Positions 17,481 to 27,170 of a DNA stretch of 64,000 bases are shown piece by piece. A model generated the notes under the pieces. The model was not told where the DNA came from. It saw only the letters and a list, made by a program, of their open reading frames with translations, and ran no database searches. A program made the position numbers and the translations under genes. This stretch comes from Streptomyces sp. NBC_01571 (lineage in GTDB: Bacteria; Actinomycetota; Actinomycetes; Streptomycetales; Streptomycetaceae). The stretch covers positions 7,378,001-7,442,000 of the forward strand of contig NZ_JAPEPZ010000001.1 of NCBI RefSeq assembly GCF_026339875.1. Direction: 5' to 3'. Numbering within the stretch: position 1 is the stretch's first letter; each line of letters begins with the position of its first letter.

Positions 17481-19031
17481 TCAGACTCCGGCCGGTCCCG
17501 CCGTGCCGGCGAGGGCGTCCAGGTCGCTCTTGCGGACGCGGATCACCACGGAGGCGGTGATCAGGGCCAGTACGGCCATCGCGACGGCCGGGACGAAGGC
17601 CGTCGAGATGCCGTGGGCGAGCACGTCGTGGCCCCAGGGCGCGGGCAGTTGATGCGTCTTGGCGAACTCCGCCTTCTGTTCCGGCGAGGAGCCGGTCAGG
17701 AACTTCGGCACCTGCTTCTTCGCCTCGTCCCGGCTCGCGGAGCCGAAGACCGTGGTCAGGATGGAGAGACCGAGCGAGCCGCCCACCTGCTGCGTGACGT
17801 TGAGAAGCCCGGACGCGGCGCCCGCCTCGCGCTGGTCCACGCCGGAGACCGCGGTGACGGTCAGGGTCACGAAGTTCAGACCCATACCGAAGGCGAAGAG
17901 CAGCATCGGGCCGAGAATCCCGCCGACGTAGGTGCTGTCGGGGCTCATGAAGGTCAGCCAGCCGAGCCCGATCGCGACGAGGGCGGAACCGGCCATCATG
18001 AAGGGCTTGGGCCCCAGCACCGGAAGGAACCGCTGCGAGAGAGCCGCGCCGATGCCTATCGCCGCCGTCACCGGGAGGAAGGCCAGGCCCGCCTGGATCG
18101 GGGTGTAACCCAGCACGTTCTGCACGAACAGAACGATGAAGAAGAACATCCCGAACATCGCCGCGGCCAGACTGAGCATGATCACGTACGTGCCCGAGCG
18201 GTTGCGGTTGGCGAACATCTTCAGCGGGGTGATCGGCTCCTTCGCCCGGGTTTCGGTGAAGGCGAAGGCCAGCAGCAGGAGAAGTGCCGCGACGAACGAC
18301 CCGATGGTGAGGCTGTCCCGCCAGCCCTCCGCCGCGGAGCGGATGAATCCGTACACGAGGGTGGCCATACCGGCCGTCGAGGTCAGCGCGCCCGCGATGT
18401 CGAACCGTCCGGGATGGCGCTCGGACTCGTTGATGTACATCGGCGCGAGCACGGCTATCAGCACACCGATGGGCACGTTGACGAAGAGCACCCAGCGCCA
18501 GTCGAGCCACTCGGTGAGCATGCCGCCCGCGAGGAGCCCGATCGCGCCACCGCCCGCGGAGACCCCGGCGAACACGGCGAAGGCCCTGTTCCGTTCCGGG
18601 CCTTCGGGGAAGGTCGTGGTGATGAGCGCCAGAGCGGTGGGCGACGCGATCGCGCCACCCACGCCCTGAAGGGCGCGCGCCGCCAGCAACTGCCAGGGTT
18701 CCTGGGCGAGTCCGCCGAGCAGCGAGGCGAGCGTGAAGAGCAGGATGCCGGTCATGAAGACCCGGCGGCGACCGAGGATGTCACCTGCCCTGCCGCCGAG
18801 AAGCAGCAGGCCACCGAAGGTGAGGGTGTACGCGCTGACCACCCAGGTCAGGTCGGTCGTGCTGAAATTGAGCGCGTCTTGAATATGCGGGAGGGCGATG
18901 TTCACAATCGTCGCGTCGAGTACCACCATGAGTTGGCAGGCCGCGATGACGGCGAGCGCGAGGCCGGGATGTCCTTCCCGACGGGCCGCTCCTGGCTTCG
19001 AATCCGGAATCAACTGAGAGGTTGTCACCAT
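17481..19031 (-). CDS. MFS drug transporter, DHA2 (EmrB/QacA) family, 14 TM segments
   Basis: 516 residues. LALAVIAACQLMVVLDATIVNIALPHIQ with the buried Asp is the DHA2 motif D1. GGRAGDILGRRRVF is motif A between TM2 and TM3, and LQGVGGAIASPTALALI is the motif B region. About 14 hydrophobic segments follow, with a large loop before the final helix. This is a proton-driven exporter of the plasma membrane, probably for a drug, antibiotic or hydrophobic toxin. It is divergent from a TetR gene, and two perfect inverted repeats lie between them, the nearer one about 20 bp from this start. Substrate-induced derepression is the expected control. The substrate is not deducible. Confidence 0.92.
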   Translation of the reverse strand: MVTTSQLIPDSKPGAARREGHPGLALAVIAACQLMVVLDATIVNIALPHIQDALNFSTTDLTWVVSAYTLTFGGLLLLGGRAGDILGRRRVFMTGILLFTLASLLGGLAQEPWQLLAARALQGVGGAIASPTALALITTTFPEGPERNRAFAVFAGVSAGGGAIGLLAGGMLTEWLDWRWVLFVNVPIGVLIAVLAPMYINESERHPGRFDIAGALTSTAGMATLVYGFIRSAAEGWRDSLTIGSFVAALLLLLAFAFTETRAKEPITPLKMFANRNRSGTYVIMLSLAAAMFGMFFFIVLFVQNVLGYTPIQAGLAFLPVTAAIGIGAALSQRFLPVLGPKPFMMAGSALVAIGLGWLTFMSPDSTYVGGILGPMLLFAFGMGLNFVTLTVTAVSGVDQREAGAASGLLNVTQQVGGSLGLSILTTVFGSASRDEAKKQVPKFLTGSSPEQKAEFAKTHQLPAPWGHDVLAHGISTAFVPAVAMAVLALITASVVIRVRKSDLDALAGTAGPAGV

Positions 19032-19051
19032 GGGTCCCCCACAAGTGCGTT

Positions 19052-19071
19052 AGTGAACGCTCGCGTTCACT
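19052..19071. promoter_or_regulatory. TetR operator 1 (MFS-proximal)
   Basis: A perfect inverted repeat AGTGAACGC-TC-GCGTTCACT lies 20 bp from the MFS start. It shares the same half-site as the second operator, centred 48 bp away. Confidence 0.85.
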
Positions 19072-19098
19072 GCCGCGTCAACGGTAGTGAGTCCCCGA

Positions 19099-19120
19099 CA
19101 GTGAACGCAAGCGTTCACTG
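19099..19120. promoter_or_regulatory. TetR operator 2
   Basis: A perfect inverted repeat with 10-bp arms (CAGTGAACGC, AA, GCGTTCACTG), identical in half-site to operator 1. Together the two sites probably bind dimers of the divergently encoded TetR protein. Confidence 0.85.
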
Positions 19121-19284
19121 AACTCGCTGCCTCGTGACGTCACTCGGCCGCCCGCAGCGGTACCGAGCTCACCGACCGCACCCGACCGGGGCGGCCCTCC
19201 CCCCAGGGGGGTCCCGCCTCCGGCTCCACCTCGGACGGACCCCACCCCAGTCCGCCCGCCTCCTCGCGCAACGGAGACACTCAG

Positions 19285-19908
19285 ATGGTTACTTCGCGTT
19301 GGACGGCCGCCCCCGCTCAGGCGGCCTCCCTGCGCCGACGCGGTGCTGTGCTCGAACGCGCGATCCTCGAGGCCACGCTGGAGCAGCTCAGTACGGTCGG
19401 CTGGAGCGGCCTCACCATGGAGGGTGTCGCCGCGCGGGCCCAGACCGGAAAGGCCGCGGTCTACCGTCGCTGGCCCTCCAAGGAGGATCTTGTCGCGGAC
19501 GCGCTGAAGGCCGGACTGCCGAGCCTGACCGAGGCCCCCGACCTGGGGAGTGTCCGGGAGGACCTGCTGGAGCTGTGCCGGCTGGTGCGGGAGGCGATGT
19601 ACTCGCAGCCCGGATTCGCCCTGCGTTCGGTACTTCACGAATGCGACGTGGCCCAGGCCGAGCGCTTCCACGGCGTGATTCTCGGCGGGGTCATCGAGCC
19701 GACGACGCACCTGCTGCAGGACATCGTCCACCGCGGTATCGAGCGGGGAGAGGTGCGTCCGGACGCCGCGAACGCGTACGTCTTCGACGCCATTCCGGCG
19801 ATGATGATGTACCGCTCCAAGGTGTGCGCGAGCGAATGGGGCGAGCGGGATCTGGAAGAGATGATCGACCAGCTGATGGTTCCGCTGCTGCGGCGCGACG
19901 GTGGCTGA
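19285..19908 (+). CDS. TetR-family repressor of the divergent MFS gene
   Basis: 207 residues. The N-terminal TetR HTH runs ILEATLEQLSTVGWSGLTMEGVAARAQTGKAAVYRRWPSKEDLVADAL, and the C-terminal helical domain (about residues 80-205) binds the ligand. The TetR_C_11/16-like end (SEWGERDLEEMIDQLMVPLL) is typical of streptomycete regulators beside DHA2 pumps. The start is an ATG with GGAGA ten bases upstream. Two perfect repeats with GTGAACGC half-sites occupy the intergenic region, so autoregulation together with repression of the pump is the natural reading. Confidence 0.9.
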   Translation: MVTSRWTAAPAQAASLRRRGAVLERAILEATLEQLSTVGWSGLTMEGVAARAQTGKAAVYRRWPSKEDLVADALKAGLPSLTEAPDLGSVREDLLELCRLVREAMYSQPGFALRSVLHECDVAQAERFHGVILGGVIEPTTHLLQDIVHRGIERGEVRPDAANAYVFDAIPAMMMYRSKVCASEWGERDLEEMIDQLMVPLLRRDGG

Positions 19909-19990
19909 ACCGGGTGCGAGGCGGAGCCCTGGTCGCCTGGGCAAACCCTGGTGTCGCGAGGGGCTCCGGGCGGCGTAGGCTGAGGGCGCC

Positions 19991-20692
19991 ATGCCGTACG
20001 AACCACCCACCCACACTGTCGAGCGCTCCCTCCGCGCCACGACCGGAGCGAAGATCATCGCCGGTGTCGACGAGGTGGGCCGCGGTGCATGGGCCGGCCC
20101 GGTCACCGTCTGCGCCGCGGTCACGGGGCTGCGCCGTCCCCCCGAAGGTCTCACCGACTCCAAGCTCCTCACCGTCAAGCGGCGAACCGTCCTGGCCGTG
20201 GAGCTCGAGAAGTGGGTGACGTCGTACGCCCTGGGGCATGCCTCCCCGGAGGAGATCGACGAGCTGGGGATGACGGCGGCCCTGCGCCTCGCGGCAGTGC
20301 GGGCCCTGGAGACCTTGCCCGTCCGGCCCGACGCGGTCATCCTCGATGGGAAGCACGACTATCTCGGGTCGCCGTGGCGGGTCCGCACGGTGATCAAGGG
20401 TGACCAGTCCTGTGTGGCCGTCGCGGCGGCCTCGGTGATCGCGAAGGTTCAGCGCGACAAAATGATGGCCGAACTGGGTGTCGACCATGCAGACTTCGGT
20501 TTTGCGGCCAACGCCGGGTATCCGTCTCCCGTGCACAAGGCCGCACTGGCGGAGCGGGGCCCCACCCCGTACCACCGGCTGACATGGGCGTATCTTGATG
20601 CGCTGCCCCAGTGGCGGCACCTCAAGAAGGTCCGCGGCTGGGCGGACGGAAGCGGTCCGGAGATCGAGGGGCAGCTCGGCTTCGATTTCTGA
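19991..20692 (+). CDS. rnhB: Ribonuclease HII
   Basis: 233 residues. It removes ribonucleotides misincorporated in DNA and degrades RNA-DNA hybrids. The catalytic acidic residues are in [13 protein letters not shown] (Asp and Glu, residues 24-25), [10 protein letters not shown] and the later Asp of SKLL-adjacent TDSKLL. The basic [21 protein letters not shown] segment and [14 protein letters not shown] are standard HII motifs. TAGGCT at 19976-19981, nine bases before the ATG, repeats the dinG arrangement and suggests a leaderless transcript. It is followed at 68 bp by an unrelated Pro-rich orphan. Confidence 0.95.
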   Translation: MPYEPPTHTVERSLRATTGAKIIAGVDEVGRGAWAGPVTVCAAVTGLRRPPEGLTDSKLLTVKRRTVLAVELEKWVTSYALGHASPEEIDELGMTAALRLAAVRALETLPVRPDAVILDGKHDYLGSPWRVRTVIKGDQSCVAVAAASVIAKVQRDKMMAELGVDHADFGFAANAGYPSPVHKAALAERGPTPYHRLTWAYLDALPQWRHLKKVRGWADGSGPEIEGQLGFDF

Positions 20693-20760
20693 CGGTTCCG
20701 CTCGCACTCATGTGCCACCCGCCGACGCGAGTCGCACCGGCGTTTGATAAAAATCAGCTC

Positions 20761-21384
20761 ATGCCTCTCATTCCCGAGGAGCCTCAGATTCACGAGAGTG
20801 CCCAGGGTCCCCGCGCGACTCCGGCCAGTGGCCGTACCGCGCCGACCCCTCGTCCCGTACCCGGTCCCCGTCCCGCGGCTCCGCCGCGTCCCGGACGTCC
20901 GGGACCTGTCCGGCCGATGCCGGCCCAACGCACCCCGCGCGAGCCGGTCGTGGCCGCGCCGGGGTCGTCCGTCCCGGCGGCCGCACCCGCTGCCGCCACC
21001 CCGCAGATCCAGCTGATCCCGGCCTCGGCCGAGGGTGCGCTGGACGCCGCCGAAGAAGCGGTCGATCTGCTGTTGGAGTCGGGCCGTGCCCCCGGTGAGG
21101 TGCTGGTGATCACCACCGGCCAACCGCACCCGTGGGCCGCGCACGAGCTCTCCTTCGGCGAAACCGCCTACTGGGCTCAGCACGACGCGGGCGACGACGT
21201 CTTCTACGCCGATGCCTCCGTCGTGGCCCGGGCCACGTCCCGTCCCGTCGTCGTGTTCGCCGTCAACGGCGGGTCCGACGCTGTCGCCACCGCCCTGCCG
21301 CTGGCCCTCGGCCGGGCCGGCACCCTGCTGATCGTCTGCGGCGACCCGCAGCAGATCAACTCGGTTCTGGGCGCCGGAGTCTGA
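20761..21384 (+). CDS. Conserved hypothetical protein with Pro-rich N-terminus
   Basis: 207 residues that I do not recognise. Residues 1-80 are Pro/Ala/Arg-rich (RTAPTPRPVPGPRPAAPP), probably disordered. Residues 82-207 look folded: IQLIPASAEGALDAAEEAVDLLLESGRAPGEVLVITTG, then strand-rich VFYADASVVARATSRPVVVFAVNGG and GTLLIVCGDPQQINSVLG. Alternating strands and GD/NGG turns hint at a Rossmann-like or helicase-C-like fold, without Walker motifs. An AT-rich GATAAAAAT stretch ends seven bases before the ATG and there is no Shine-Dalgarno. It is a streptomycete core gene by position between rnhB and recQ. No function is proposed. Confidence 0.65.
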   Translation: MPLIPEEPQIHESAQGPRATPASGRTAPTPRPVPGPRPAAPPRPGRPGPVRPMPAQRTPREPVVAAPGSSVPAAAPAAATPQIQLIPASAEGALDAAEEAVDLLLESGRAPGEVLVITTGQPHPWAAHELSFGETAYWAQHDAGDDVFYADASVVARATSRPVVVFAVNGGSDAVATALPLALGRAGTLLIVCGDPQQINSVLGAGV

Positions 21385-22356
21385 ACGGATCCCGGAGGCC
21401 GTCCGAGGCCGTCCGGGATTCGCTCGGAGGCGCCGCGTCACTCGGAGGCGCCGCATAGTGGTGACGTCGGCGTGCCGACGTCCGCGAGGTGACCGTTTCG
21501 GCGTGCCCGCAGATCGCCGTGTGTGCGCCGCGGTCGCGCCGCGATTGCGGTGACGGCTCCCCGGACACCTTTCGCCGTGGTTCCCAGGACGCTTCCGGCT
21601 GCGGTTCCGAGGGTGTCCTGTCGCCCGACGTTCCGGATCGGGGGTGCCCGAATTGTGGGTACGCGGGTGTGGGTGCGCGGGTGTGGGTGCCGGGCGTCAG
21701 GCGCCAGTTGCCGGTGCGGCCTGCTGGCTCGGGTGTCGGGTTCGCTGTCGAGCGCGGGTCTCGAGTACGGAGTGCTCACTGGCGTACGCCGTTGTCGTGC
21801 CGTTCCGGAGACGGGGCGCAGGTCCGTGGAGACCCTCGCGGATGGGGCGCCCCGTGTGTGCCGGCGCCGACCGGTCGACGGGCGGGACGGCGGGCGGCGG
21901 CCAGCGGGTCGACCAGAGCTAGTCCGTGTGCGGTTCGCCGACAGAGGGACGCCCACAGGGGCGGCATGTCTGTCGTGGCCGGCGGTTGGCGGCCCGTCCG
22001 ACATCGGGTACGCCGTCCGACATCCGGTGCGGCTGATCGACAACAACTGCGGTCGACGAACGGACCGTCGGTGGCCCCGCCCGCTCCCAGACGGCTTTCC
22101 GTACGTCCTGAGCTGCTCCGAGCTGGCCGAATCATGTGCCGCCGGGCGGTCGCGGTGGCGCGGGAGGGGTGCGGGGGGTGGCCTGCCCGCCCCGGGCGGC
22201 GTCCTCCCACGCGGTGACTTCCCATCGAGTGCGCGGCGCCCGGCTGGTGGCCGCCCGTTCAGGAGGCTGCCGGTCAGGCGGCCGATGCCGGGCGACCGAC
22301 AGCGCGCGGGTGTCCGGCGGCGCGCGGGTGCCCGACGGTGCCGGAGACGTCTGAGG
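21385..22356. other. Gene-free 970-bp interval
   Basis: Open frames exist on both strands but all are Arg/Pro/Gly-rich with no recognisable domain, no plausible Shine-Dalgarno and no third-position signature. Small repeats are present: CTCGGAGGCGCCGC at 21423-21436 and 21441-21454, and a GCGGGTGTGGGT-type direct repeat near 21660-21695. Nothing else was identified. Confidence 0.5.
21389..21419 (+). terminator. Hairpin after the Pro-rich orphan
   Basis: Arms ATCCCGGA and TCCGGGAT enclose a 15-base loop, four bases past the stop codon. There is no T-run. Confidence 0.55.
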
Positions 22357-22992
22357 TCAGCGGGCGGCCGCCCGACGCAGCACCTCCGACGCGACGCCTC
22401 CGGTGCGCGGCAACGGCGGCGGTGCCTCGGCCAAGGCGAAGGGCTCCGGCGGTGAGTCCGCGTTCGGACGACGTCCACCCCGGCCCTCGCCGAGAACCTG
22501 CCAGCCGTCGTGCGTCAGTGTGATGTACGCCCCGCAGCGCAGCCCGTGCAGGGTGCACGCGTCACGCAGCCCCCACATCCACGCCCCGTCCTCCTGTGTC
22601 CAACGCGCGTCGCCCTCACGGCAGTAGAGCAGGACCGCCGTACGCACCGGGGTGCGCCGCCGCAGGTCGTGCGGGATGACCCGGCGCAACTGCGCGAGCA
22701 GGGCGTTGCGGAACATCCAGCCGTCGGCCGGAGTCGGCCGCCGGACGAACGAGGCACTCGCCCTCAGCCGCTCTTCCGCGTCGAGGACAGCCACGATCGC
22801 CGTCGCCGGTCTGGGCCGGTGCCGAGCGTGCAGACCACTGACGACCTCACGGGGATTGCGCAGCAGCGGAATGCCCGCGGCAGCCCATTCGGCGGGTTCG
22901 AGCATGCGGGCCAGTGGGTTGGCGGAAGCGGCGGACAGATCGGCAGACGTCGACATGGATGACGCCGAGGACGGAGCGAATCCGAAGGTCAC
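22357..22992 (-). CDS. Conserved hypothetical protein
   Basis: 211 residues from a GTG with GGGAGG a few bases upstream. An open frame extends further 5', but the start at VTFGFAPSSASSMSTSADL is favoured by the ribosome site. Conserved-looking blocks are NPLARMLEPAEWAAAGIPLLRNPREVVSGLHARH, TAIVAVLDAEERLRASASF, MFRNALLAQLRRVIPHDLRRRTPVRTAVLLYCREG and WGLRDACTLHGLRCGAYITLTHDGWQVLG. This could be a RadC/JAB-like or nuclease-like fold, but no catalytic set is evident and I assign none. It lies 223 bp downstream of recQ on the same strand. An AT-rich TATA-containing stretch in that gap (about 23165-23190) may hold its promoter. Confidence 0.65.
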   Translation of the reverse strand: MTFGFAPSSASSMSTSADLSAASANPLARMLEPAEWAAAGIPLLRNPREVVSGLHARHRPRPATAIVAVLDAEERLRASASFVRRPTPADGWMFRNALLAQLRRVIPHDLRRRTPVRTAVLLYCREGDARWTQEDGAWMWGLRDACTLHGLRCGAYITLTHDGWQVLGEGRGGRRPNADSPPEPFALAEAPPPLPRTGGVASEVLRRAAAR

Positions 22993-23215
22993 GGTCCTCC
23001 CTTCGGCTACGCGCCCGCACTGCGGGCGGGGTCGGACTTGGGGGAGCGCACGTCGCGGCAGAGCCCTACCGGACCACGGGCGAGCCGTGCGGGGAGCGGA
23101 CTTCAATTCTTCCTGTCGAACTTGGTTGCGGCAACGAGCAATTGGGGCCACCGACCGGATTCTTGCTATACGCCGTTTATATCCTTGCCCTCTGTTGGTG
23201 ATGACGACACCTGGT

Positions 23216-25396
23216 TCACGCCTGTACGGCCAGGACCAGCGGCAACACTCCCTGCGCCCCGGACCGGCGGAGGAGTCGCGCGGCGACCGCGAGGGTCCAT
23301 CCGGTCTCCGTCGCGTCGTCCACGAGCAGCACCGGGCCGGCCCCCGCTCGGAGTGCCTCGGCCAATGAGGGAGGCACGGTCAGTGACCCGTCGAGAACCT
23401 TGAGACGCTGAGCGCTGTTGCTCCGCGAGAGCTGCGAGGCCTCGCCGACGTACTCCACGGACCCCAGCAGCGGCAGCCGGCCGATCTCCGCGATCCGTGC
23501 GCCCAGCGACTGGATCAGCTGCGGACGCGTGCGCGACGCCATGGTGACGACGCCCACGGGGCGCGGCTGCGCGTCGGGCCGCCCCGACGCCCAGCCGCCG
23601 GGCCCCTTCGCCCAGTCGGTCAGCACACCGACCACGGCCTTCGCCACATCGTCCGGCACGGGTCCGTCGGGGGCCTGGCGAGCGAGCAGGGGACGCAGCC
23701 GGTTGCCCCAGCCGATGTCCGAGAGCCGTCCCAGGGCGCGCCCCGATGCGGCCTGTTCGCCCGCCGGGATACGGCCCTTCAGGTCGACGCCGACCGCGGG
23801 CAGGCCCGTCGGCCACATCTTGCGGGGCTCGACATCGACACCCGCGCGGCTCAGCTCGCCGTTGGCGGCGTCGAGTGCCGACGAGGAGACGGAGGCCTCG
23901 AACCGGGCTCCCGCACAGGTGTCGCAGCGCCCGCACGGAGCGGCTCGCTCGTCGTCCAGCTGTCGCCGCAGGAATTCCATCCGGCAGCCGGTCGTCGAGA
24001 CGTAGTCGCGCATCGCCTGCTGCTCGGCGGCCCGCTGCTTGGCCACCCACGCGTAGCGCTCGCTGTCGTACGTCCAGGGAACGCCTGTGGAGATCCAGCC
24101 GCCCTGGACACGTCGTACCGCTCCGTCCACGTCGAGCACCTTGAGCATCGTCTCCAGACGGGACCGGCGCAGCTCCACCAGGGGTTCGAGGGCGGGCAGC
24201 GAGAGCGGCCTGTCGGCGCGGGCCAGGACGTCCAGGGTGCGGCGCACCTGCTCCTCCGGAGGGAAGGCGATCGACGCGAAGTACTGCCAGATCGCCTGGT
24301 CCTCCTTGCCCGGCAGCAGGAGCACTTCGGCGTGCTTCACGCCGCGGCCCGCGCGTCCCACCTGCTGGTAGTACGCGATGGGAGAGGAGGGGGAGCCCAG
24401 GTGCACCACGAATCCGAGGTCGGGTTTGTCGAAACCCATGCCCAGCGCCGACGTGGCGACCAGGGCCTTGACCCGGTTGGCGAGCAGGTCCTCCTCGGCC
24501 TGCTGCCGGTCCGCGTTCTCCGTCTTCCCTGTGTACGACGCCACCGTGTGCCCGGCCTGGCGGAGGAAAGCGGTGACCTCCTCGGCCGCGGCCACGGTGA
24601 GCGTGTAGATGATGCCGGAACCCGGCAGGTCGCCGAGGTGCTCGGCGAGCCAGGCCATCCGGTGGGCCGCGTCCGGCAACTGCAGCACGCCGAGACTCAG
24701 GCTCTCCCGGTCCAGCGGTCCGCGCAGGACCAGCGCGTCCGTGCTCGCACCCGTGCCCAGCTGCTCGGCCACATCCGCGGTTACGCGCGCGTTGGCCGTC
24801 GCCGTGGTCGCCAGGACGGGAACGCCGGGCGGGAGATCGGCGAGCATCGTGCGCAGCCTGCGGTAGTCCGGCCGGAAGTCGTGCCCCCAGTCGGAGATGC
24901 AGTGGGCCTCGTCGACCACGAGCAGGCCGGTCGCCGCCGCCAGCTTGGGCAGCACCTGATCGCGGAAGTCCGGATTGTTGAGCCGCTCGGGGCTCACCAG
25001 GAGCACGTCGACCTCGCTCGCGGCCACCTCGGCCTGGATGGTCTCCCACTCCTCCGTGTTGGACGAGTTGATGCTTCGCGCGTGGATGCCGGCGCGGGCC
25101 GCCGCCTCCACCTGGTTGCGCATCAGGGCGAGGAGCGGGGAGACGATGACGGTGGGCCCGGCACCCCGCTCGCGCAGCAGCGCGGTCGCGACGAAGTACA
25201 CCGCGGACTTGCCCCAGCCGGTGCGCTGCACGACCAGCGCTCTGCGCTTGTCGGCCACCAGGGCCTCGATGGCGCGCCACTGGTCCTCGCGCAACCGGGC
25301 CTTGCCCGCCGGGGCGCCGACGAGGCGGGCGAGTACGGCATCGGCCGCGATGCGCAGGTCTTCGCCGGACGTGGGTCGCGGGTCTTCGTTGGTCAT
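23216..25396 (-). CDS. recQ: RecQ-family ATP-dependent DNA helicase with C-terminal PRTase-like domain
   Basis: 726 residues from an ATG at MTNEDPRP. Superfamily 2 motifs are in order: [13 protein letters not shown] (motif 0), [14 protein letters not shown] (Walker A), [22 protein letters not shown] (DEAH plus the aromatic-rich loop), VLATTATAN and [11 protein letters not shown] (motif VI). The zinc-binding domain shows CRMEFLRRQ and CGRCDTC. Beyond it, [27 protein letters not shown] reproduces the PRPP-binding motif of phosphoribosyltransferases (ComFC-like), so the C-terminal 200 residues form a domain not present in E. coli RecQ. It is divergent from the DUF4192 gene across 133 bp. The role is presumably unwinding of recombination intermediates. 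Confidence 0.9.
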   Translation of the reverse strand: MTNEDPRPTSGEDLRIAADAVLARLVGAPAGKARLREDQWRAIEALVADKRRALVVQRTGWGKSAVYFVATALLRERGAGPTVIVSPLLALMRNQVEAAARAGIHARSINSSNTEEWETIQAEVAASEVDVLLVSPERLNNPDFRDQVLPKLAAATGLLVVDEAHCISDWGHDFRPDYRRLRTMLADLPPGVPVLATTATANARVTADVAEQLGTGASTDALVLRGPLDRESLSLGVLQLPDAAHRMAWLAEHLGDLPGSGIIYTLTVAAAEEVTAFLRQAGHTVASYTGKTENADRQQAEEDLLANRVKALVATSALGMGFDKPDLGFVVHLGSPSSPIAYYQQVGRAGRGVKHAEVLLLPGKEDQAIWQYFASIAFPPEEQVRRTLDVLARADRPLSLPALEPLVELRRSRLETMLKVLDVDGAVRRVQGGWISTGVPWTYDSERYAWVAKQRAAEQQAMRDYVSTTGCRMEFLRRQLDDERAAPCGRCDTCAGARFEASVSSSALDAANGELSRAGVDVEPRKMWPTGLPAVGVDLKGRIPAGEQAASGRALGRLSDIGWGNRLRPLLARQAPDGPVPDDVAKAVVGVLTDWAKGPGGWASGRPDAQPRPVGVVTMASRTRPQLIQSLGARIAEIGRLPLLGSVEYVGEASQLSRSNSAQRLKVLDGSLTVPPSLAEALRAGAGPVLLVDDATETGWTLAVAARLLRRSGAQGVLPLVLAVQA

Positions 25397-25529
25397 GGCC
25401 CCATGCAACCCGATGAGTCGGACATCGCGCGAATGAGGCCGCCGCGTTGTGGACAACTTGTGTCGTGGTCATGGCCATGGTTATCCACAGGTCGAAGCGG
25501 GATTTCGGGATCCGCGGGATGGTCACGGC

Positions 25530-27170
25530 ATGACGAATCACAGCGAAGCGGCCGGTGCGTCCGGCGACAGTGACATCAGCGGGCGCGGTGGGCACGGGGG
25601 AGACGGTGCGCTTGGCGGACGCGATGACGGCGGTGCGCGCGGCGGACATGACGAGTACGGCGCCCACGGCACCCGCGGCGGAGGGTGGGAGAAGCGGTCC
25701 GGGCACGACGGACGCGATCTGCCCGTCGGGCACCAGGTCACCCTGCGGACACCGGCCGAGCTGGCGGACGCCCTGCCGTACCTGCTCGGGTACCGGCCGG
25801 AGGACAGCATCGTGCTCGCCGCCCTGCACGACGGGGAGAAGCGGGGCCGCTTCGGCGGGCGGGCGCGGCTCGGCATCCCGGCCCAGGCGGACGACTGGCC
25901 GTCCGTGGCCGAGCAACTGGCGCACGGGCTGGTGAAGGGGAGCGAGCGCAGAGGTGCCCGGCCCGGGGGCATGGTCGCGTACCTCTGCCAGGAGCCCGGG
26001 AGTGGCGAGTCGGGCCGGGACGTCATGGAGCGTCTGCGCCCGCTCGCCCAGTTGCTGCGGACGGCCTGCGGCCGCCTCGACGTCCCGGTGATCGAGGCCC
26101 TCTGCATCTCCGACGGCCGCTTCTGGTCGTACTGCTGCCCAGGCCAGGGATGCTGCTCGCCCGAGGGGGAGGCCATGGGCCTGCCCGGCACCTCCGTCCT
26201 CGCCGCCGCGGCGACCTACGCGGGCCTTCAGGTGCGCGGATCCCTCCGGGAGCTCACGGCTCGCCTCGTCCCCTGGGAGCGCGGGGCCGCCGTGGACCAG
26301 GAGACGGCGCTCGACGCGGCGAACAGGACTCTGATCCCCCGGATCCTCGACGACGAGAGCCGCGCGGCCCTGTCCGAGGAGACTCTCGAACAGGCGCGAC
26401 GGCTCCTGAAGCGGTTCGCGGCCGCCCCGCCCGTCTCCGGCATCCGTCCGGCCGACCTCCGCGACGACGGACTCCTGACAGCCGAGGAGGCCGCCACCCT
26501 GATCCTCGGCCTTCAGGACCGTACGACCCGTGACCGAGCCGCCGAGTGGATGGAGGGCGACGAGGCAGGGCCTGCCCTGCGTCTCTGGCGAGCGCTGGCC
26601 CGCCGCTGCGTCGGCTCCTACGGAGAGCACGCCGCGGCCCCTCTCGCCCTCGCCGGATGGGTCGCCTGGTCGAGCGGTGACGAACTGGAGGCCCGGGAGG
26701 CCCTGGCCATGGCACTGGGCGCCGATCCCGACTACCTCTTCGCGCGGCTTCTGCATCAGGCCTGCAACGAGGGACTGGACCCCGAGTCGATCCGCCGTTG
26801 CCTGCGCGCGGAGCGCACCGGCCGGCCGGGGGCGGAAGAGGGACGGCCGTCGGGAGGCGACCACGCGGCACCACCCGACGCCGCGGAGCCGGCACCGGAA
26901 TCGGGAGCATCGACTCCTGCCGGATCGTCCGGCGTCACGGCAGGGCCCTCCGGGGCGGCTGCCCGCCGTCGGCGGAGGGCGCGACCGGCGGGGCACGGGG
27001 GAACGCGACCGAGCCGCCGCTCTCTCGGGGCGCGCGGTCTGCCAGCTGTCCGGCCCGCCGAGGACACCTCGCCCACCGGGGACGGACCGGCGCGGGCGTT
27101 CGGGCGGACGAGTGATCGGGCGCGGGCTCGCCGCGAAGGTGGTCGTCAGGGTGTGGGGGAGGAGACATGA
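25530..27170 (+). CDS. DUF4192 family protein
   Basis: 546 residues. A Gly/Asp/His-rich start (residues 10-55) leads into the DUF4192 signature HQVTLRTPAELADALPYLLGYRPEDSIVLAAL and RFGGRARLGIP, then VIEALCISDGRFWSYCC and WMEGDEAGPALRLWRALARRCVG. The last 150 residues are disordered and rich in Arg/Pro/Ala. The family is restricted mainly to actinobacteria and has no known biochemical activity. It is divergent from recQ. The Shine-Dalgarno is weak. I saw neither catalytic motifs nor membrane segments. Confidence 0.8.
   Translation: MTNHSEAAGASGDSDISGRGGHGGDGALGGRDDGGARGGHDEYGAHGTRGGGWEKRSGHDGRDLPVGHQVTLRTPAELADALPYLLGYRPEDSIVLAALHDGEKRGRFGGRARLGIPAQADDWPSVAEQLAHGLVKGSERRGARPGGMVAYLCQEPGSGESGRDVMERLRPLAQLLRTACGRLDVPVIEALCISDGRFWSYCCPGQGCCSPEGEAMGLPGTSVLAAAATYAGLQVRGSLRELTARLVPWERGAAVDQETALDAANRTLIPRILDDESRAALSEETLEQARRLLKRFAAAPPVSGIRPADLRDDGLLTAEEAATLILGLQDRTTRDRAAEWMEGDEAGPALRLWRALARRCVGSYGEHAAAPLALAGWVAWSSGDELEAREALAMALGADPDYLFARLLHQACNEGLDPESIRRCLRAERTGRPGAEEGRPSGGDHAAPPDAAEPAPESGASTPAGSSGVTAGPSGAAARRRRRARPAGHGGTRPSRRSLGARGLPAVRPAEDTSPTGDGPARAFGRTSDRARARREGGRQGVGEET

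Noticed and set aside
21438..22478. Overlapping open frames of 240-346 codons on both strands in the void
   Set aside because: All are Arg/Pro/Gly-rich without domains, and starts lack ribosome sites, as expected by chance in GC-rich DNA.
23110..23130. Possible SOS box TCGAAC-N4-TTGCGG near the recQ 3' end
   Set aside because: The second half matches only three of six bases. It lies downstream of recQ, in front of an uncharacterised gene.
23166..26996. A 1276-codon minus-strand open frame across recQ and the DUF4192 gene
   Set aside because: It runs out of frame with recQ, which has complete helicase motifs, and antisense to the DUF4192 gene. The translation is low complexity.
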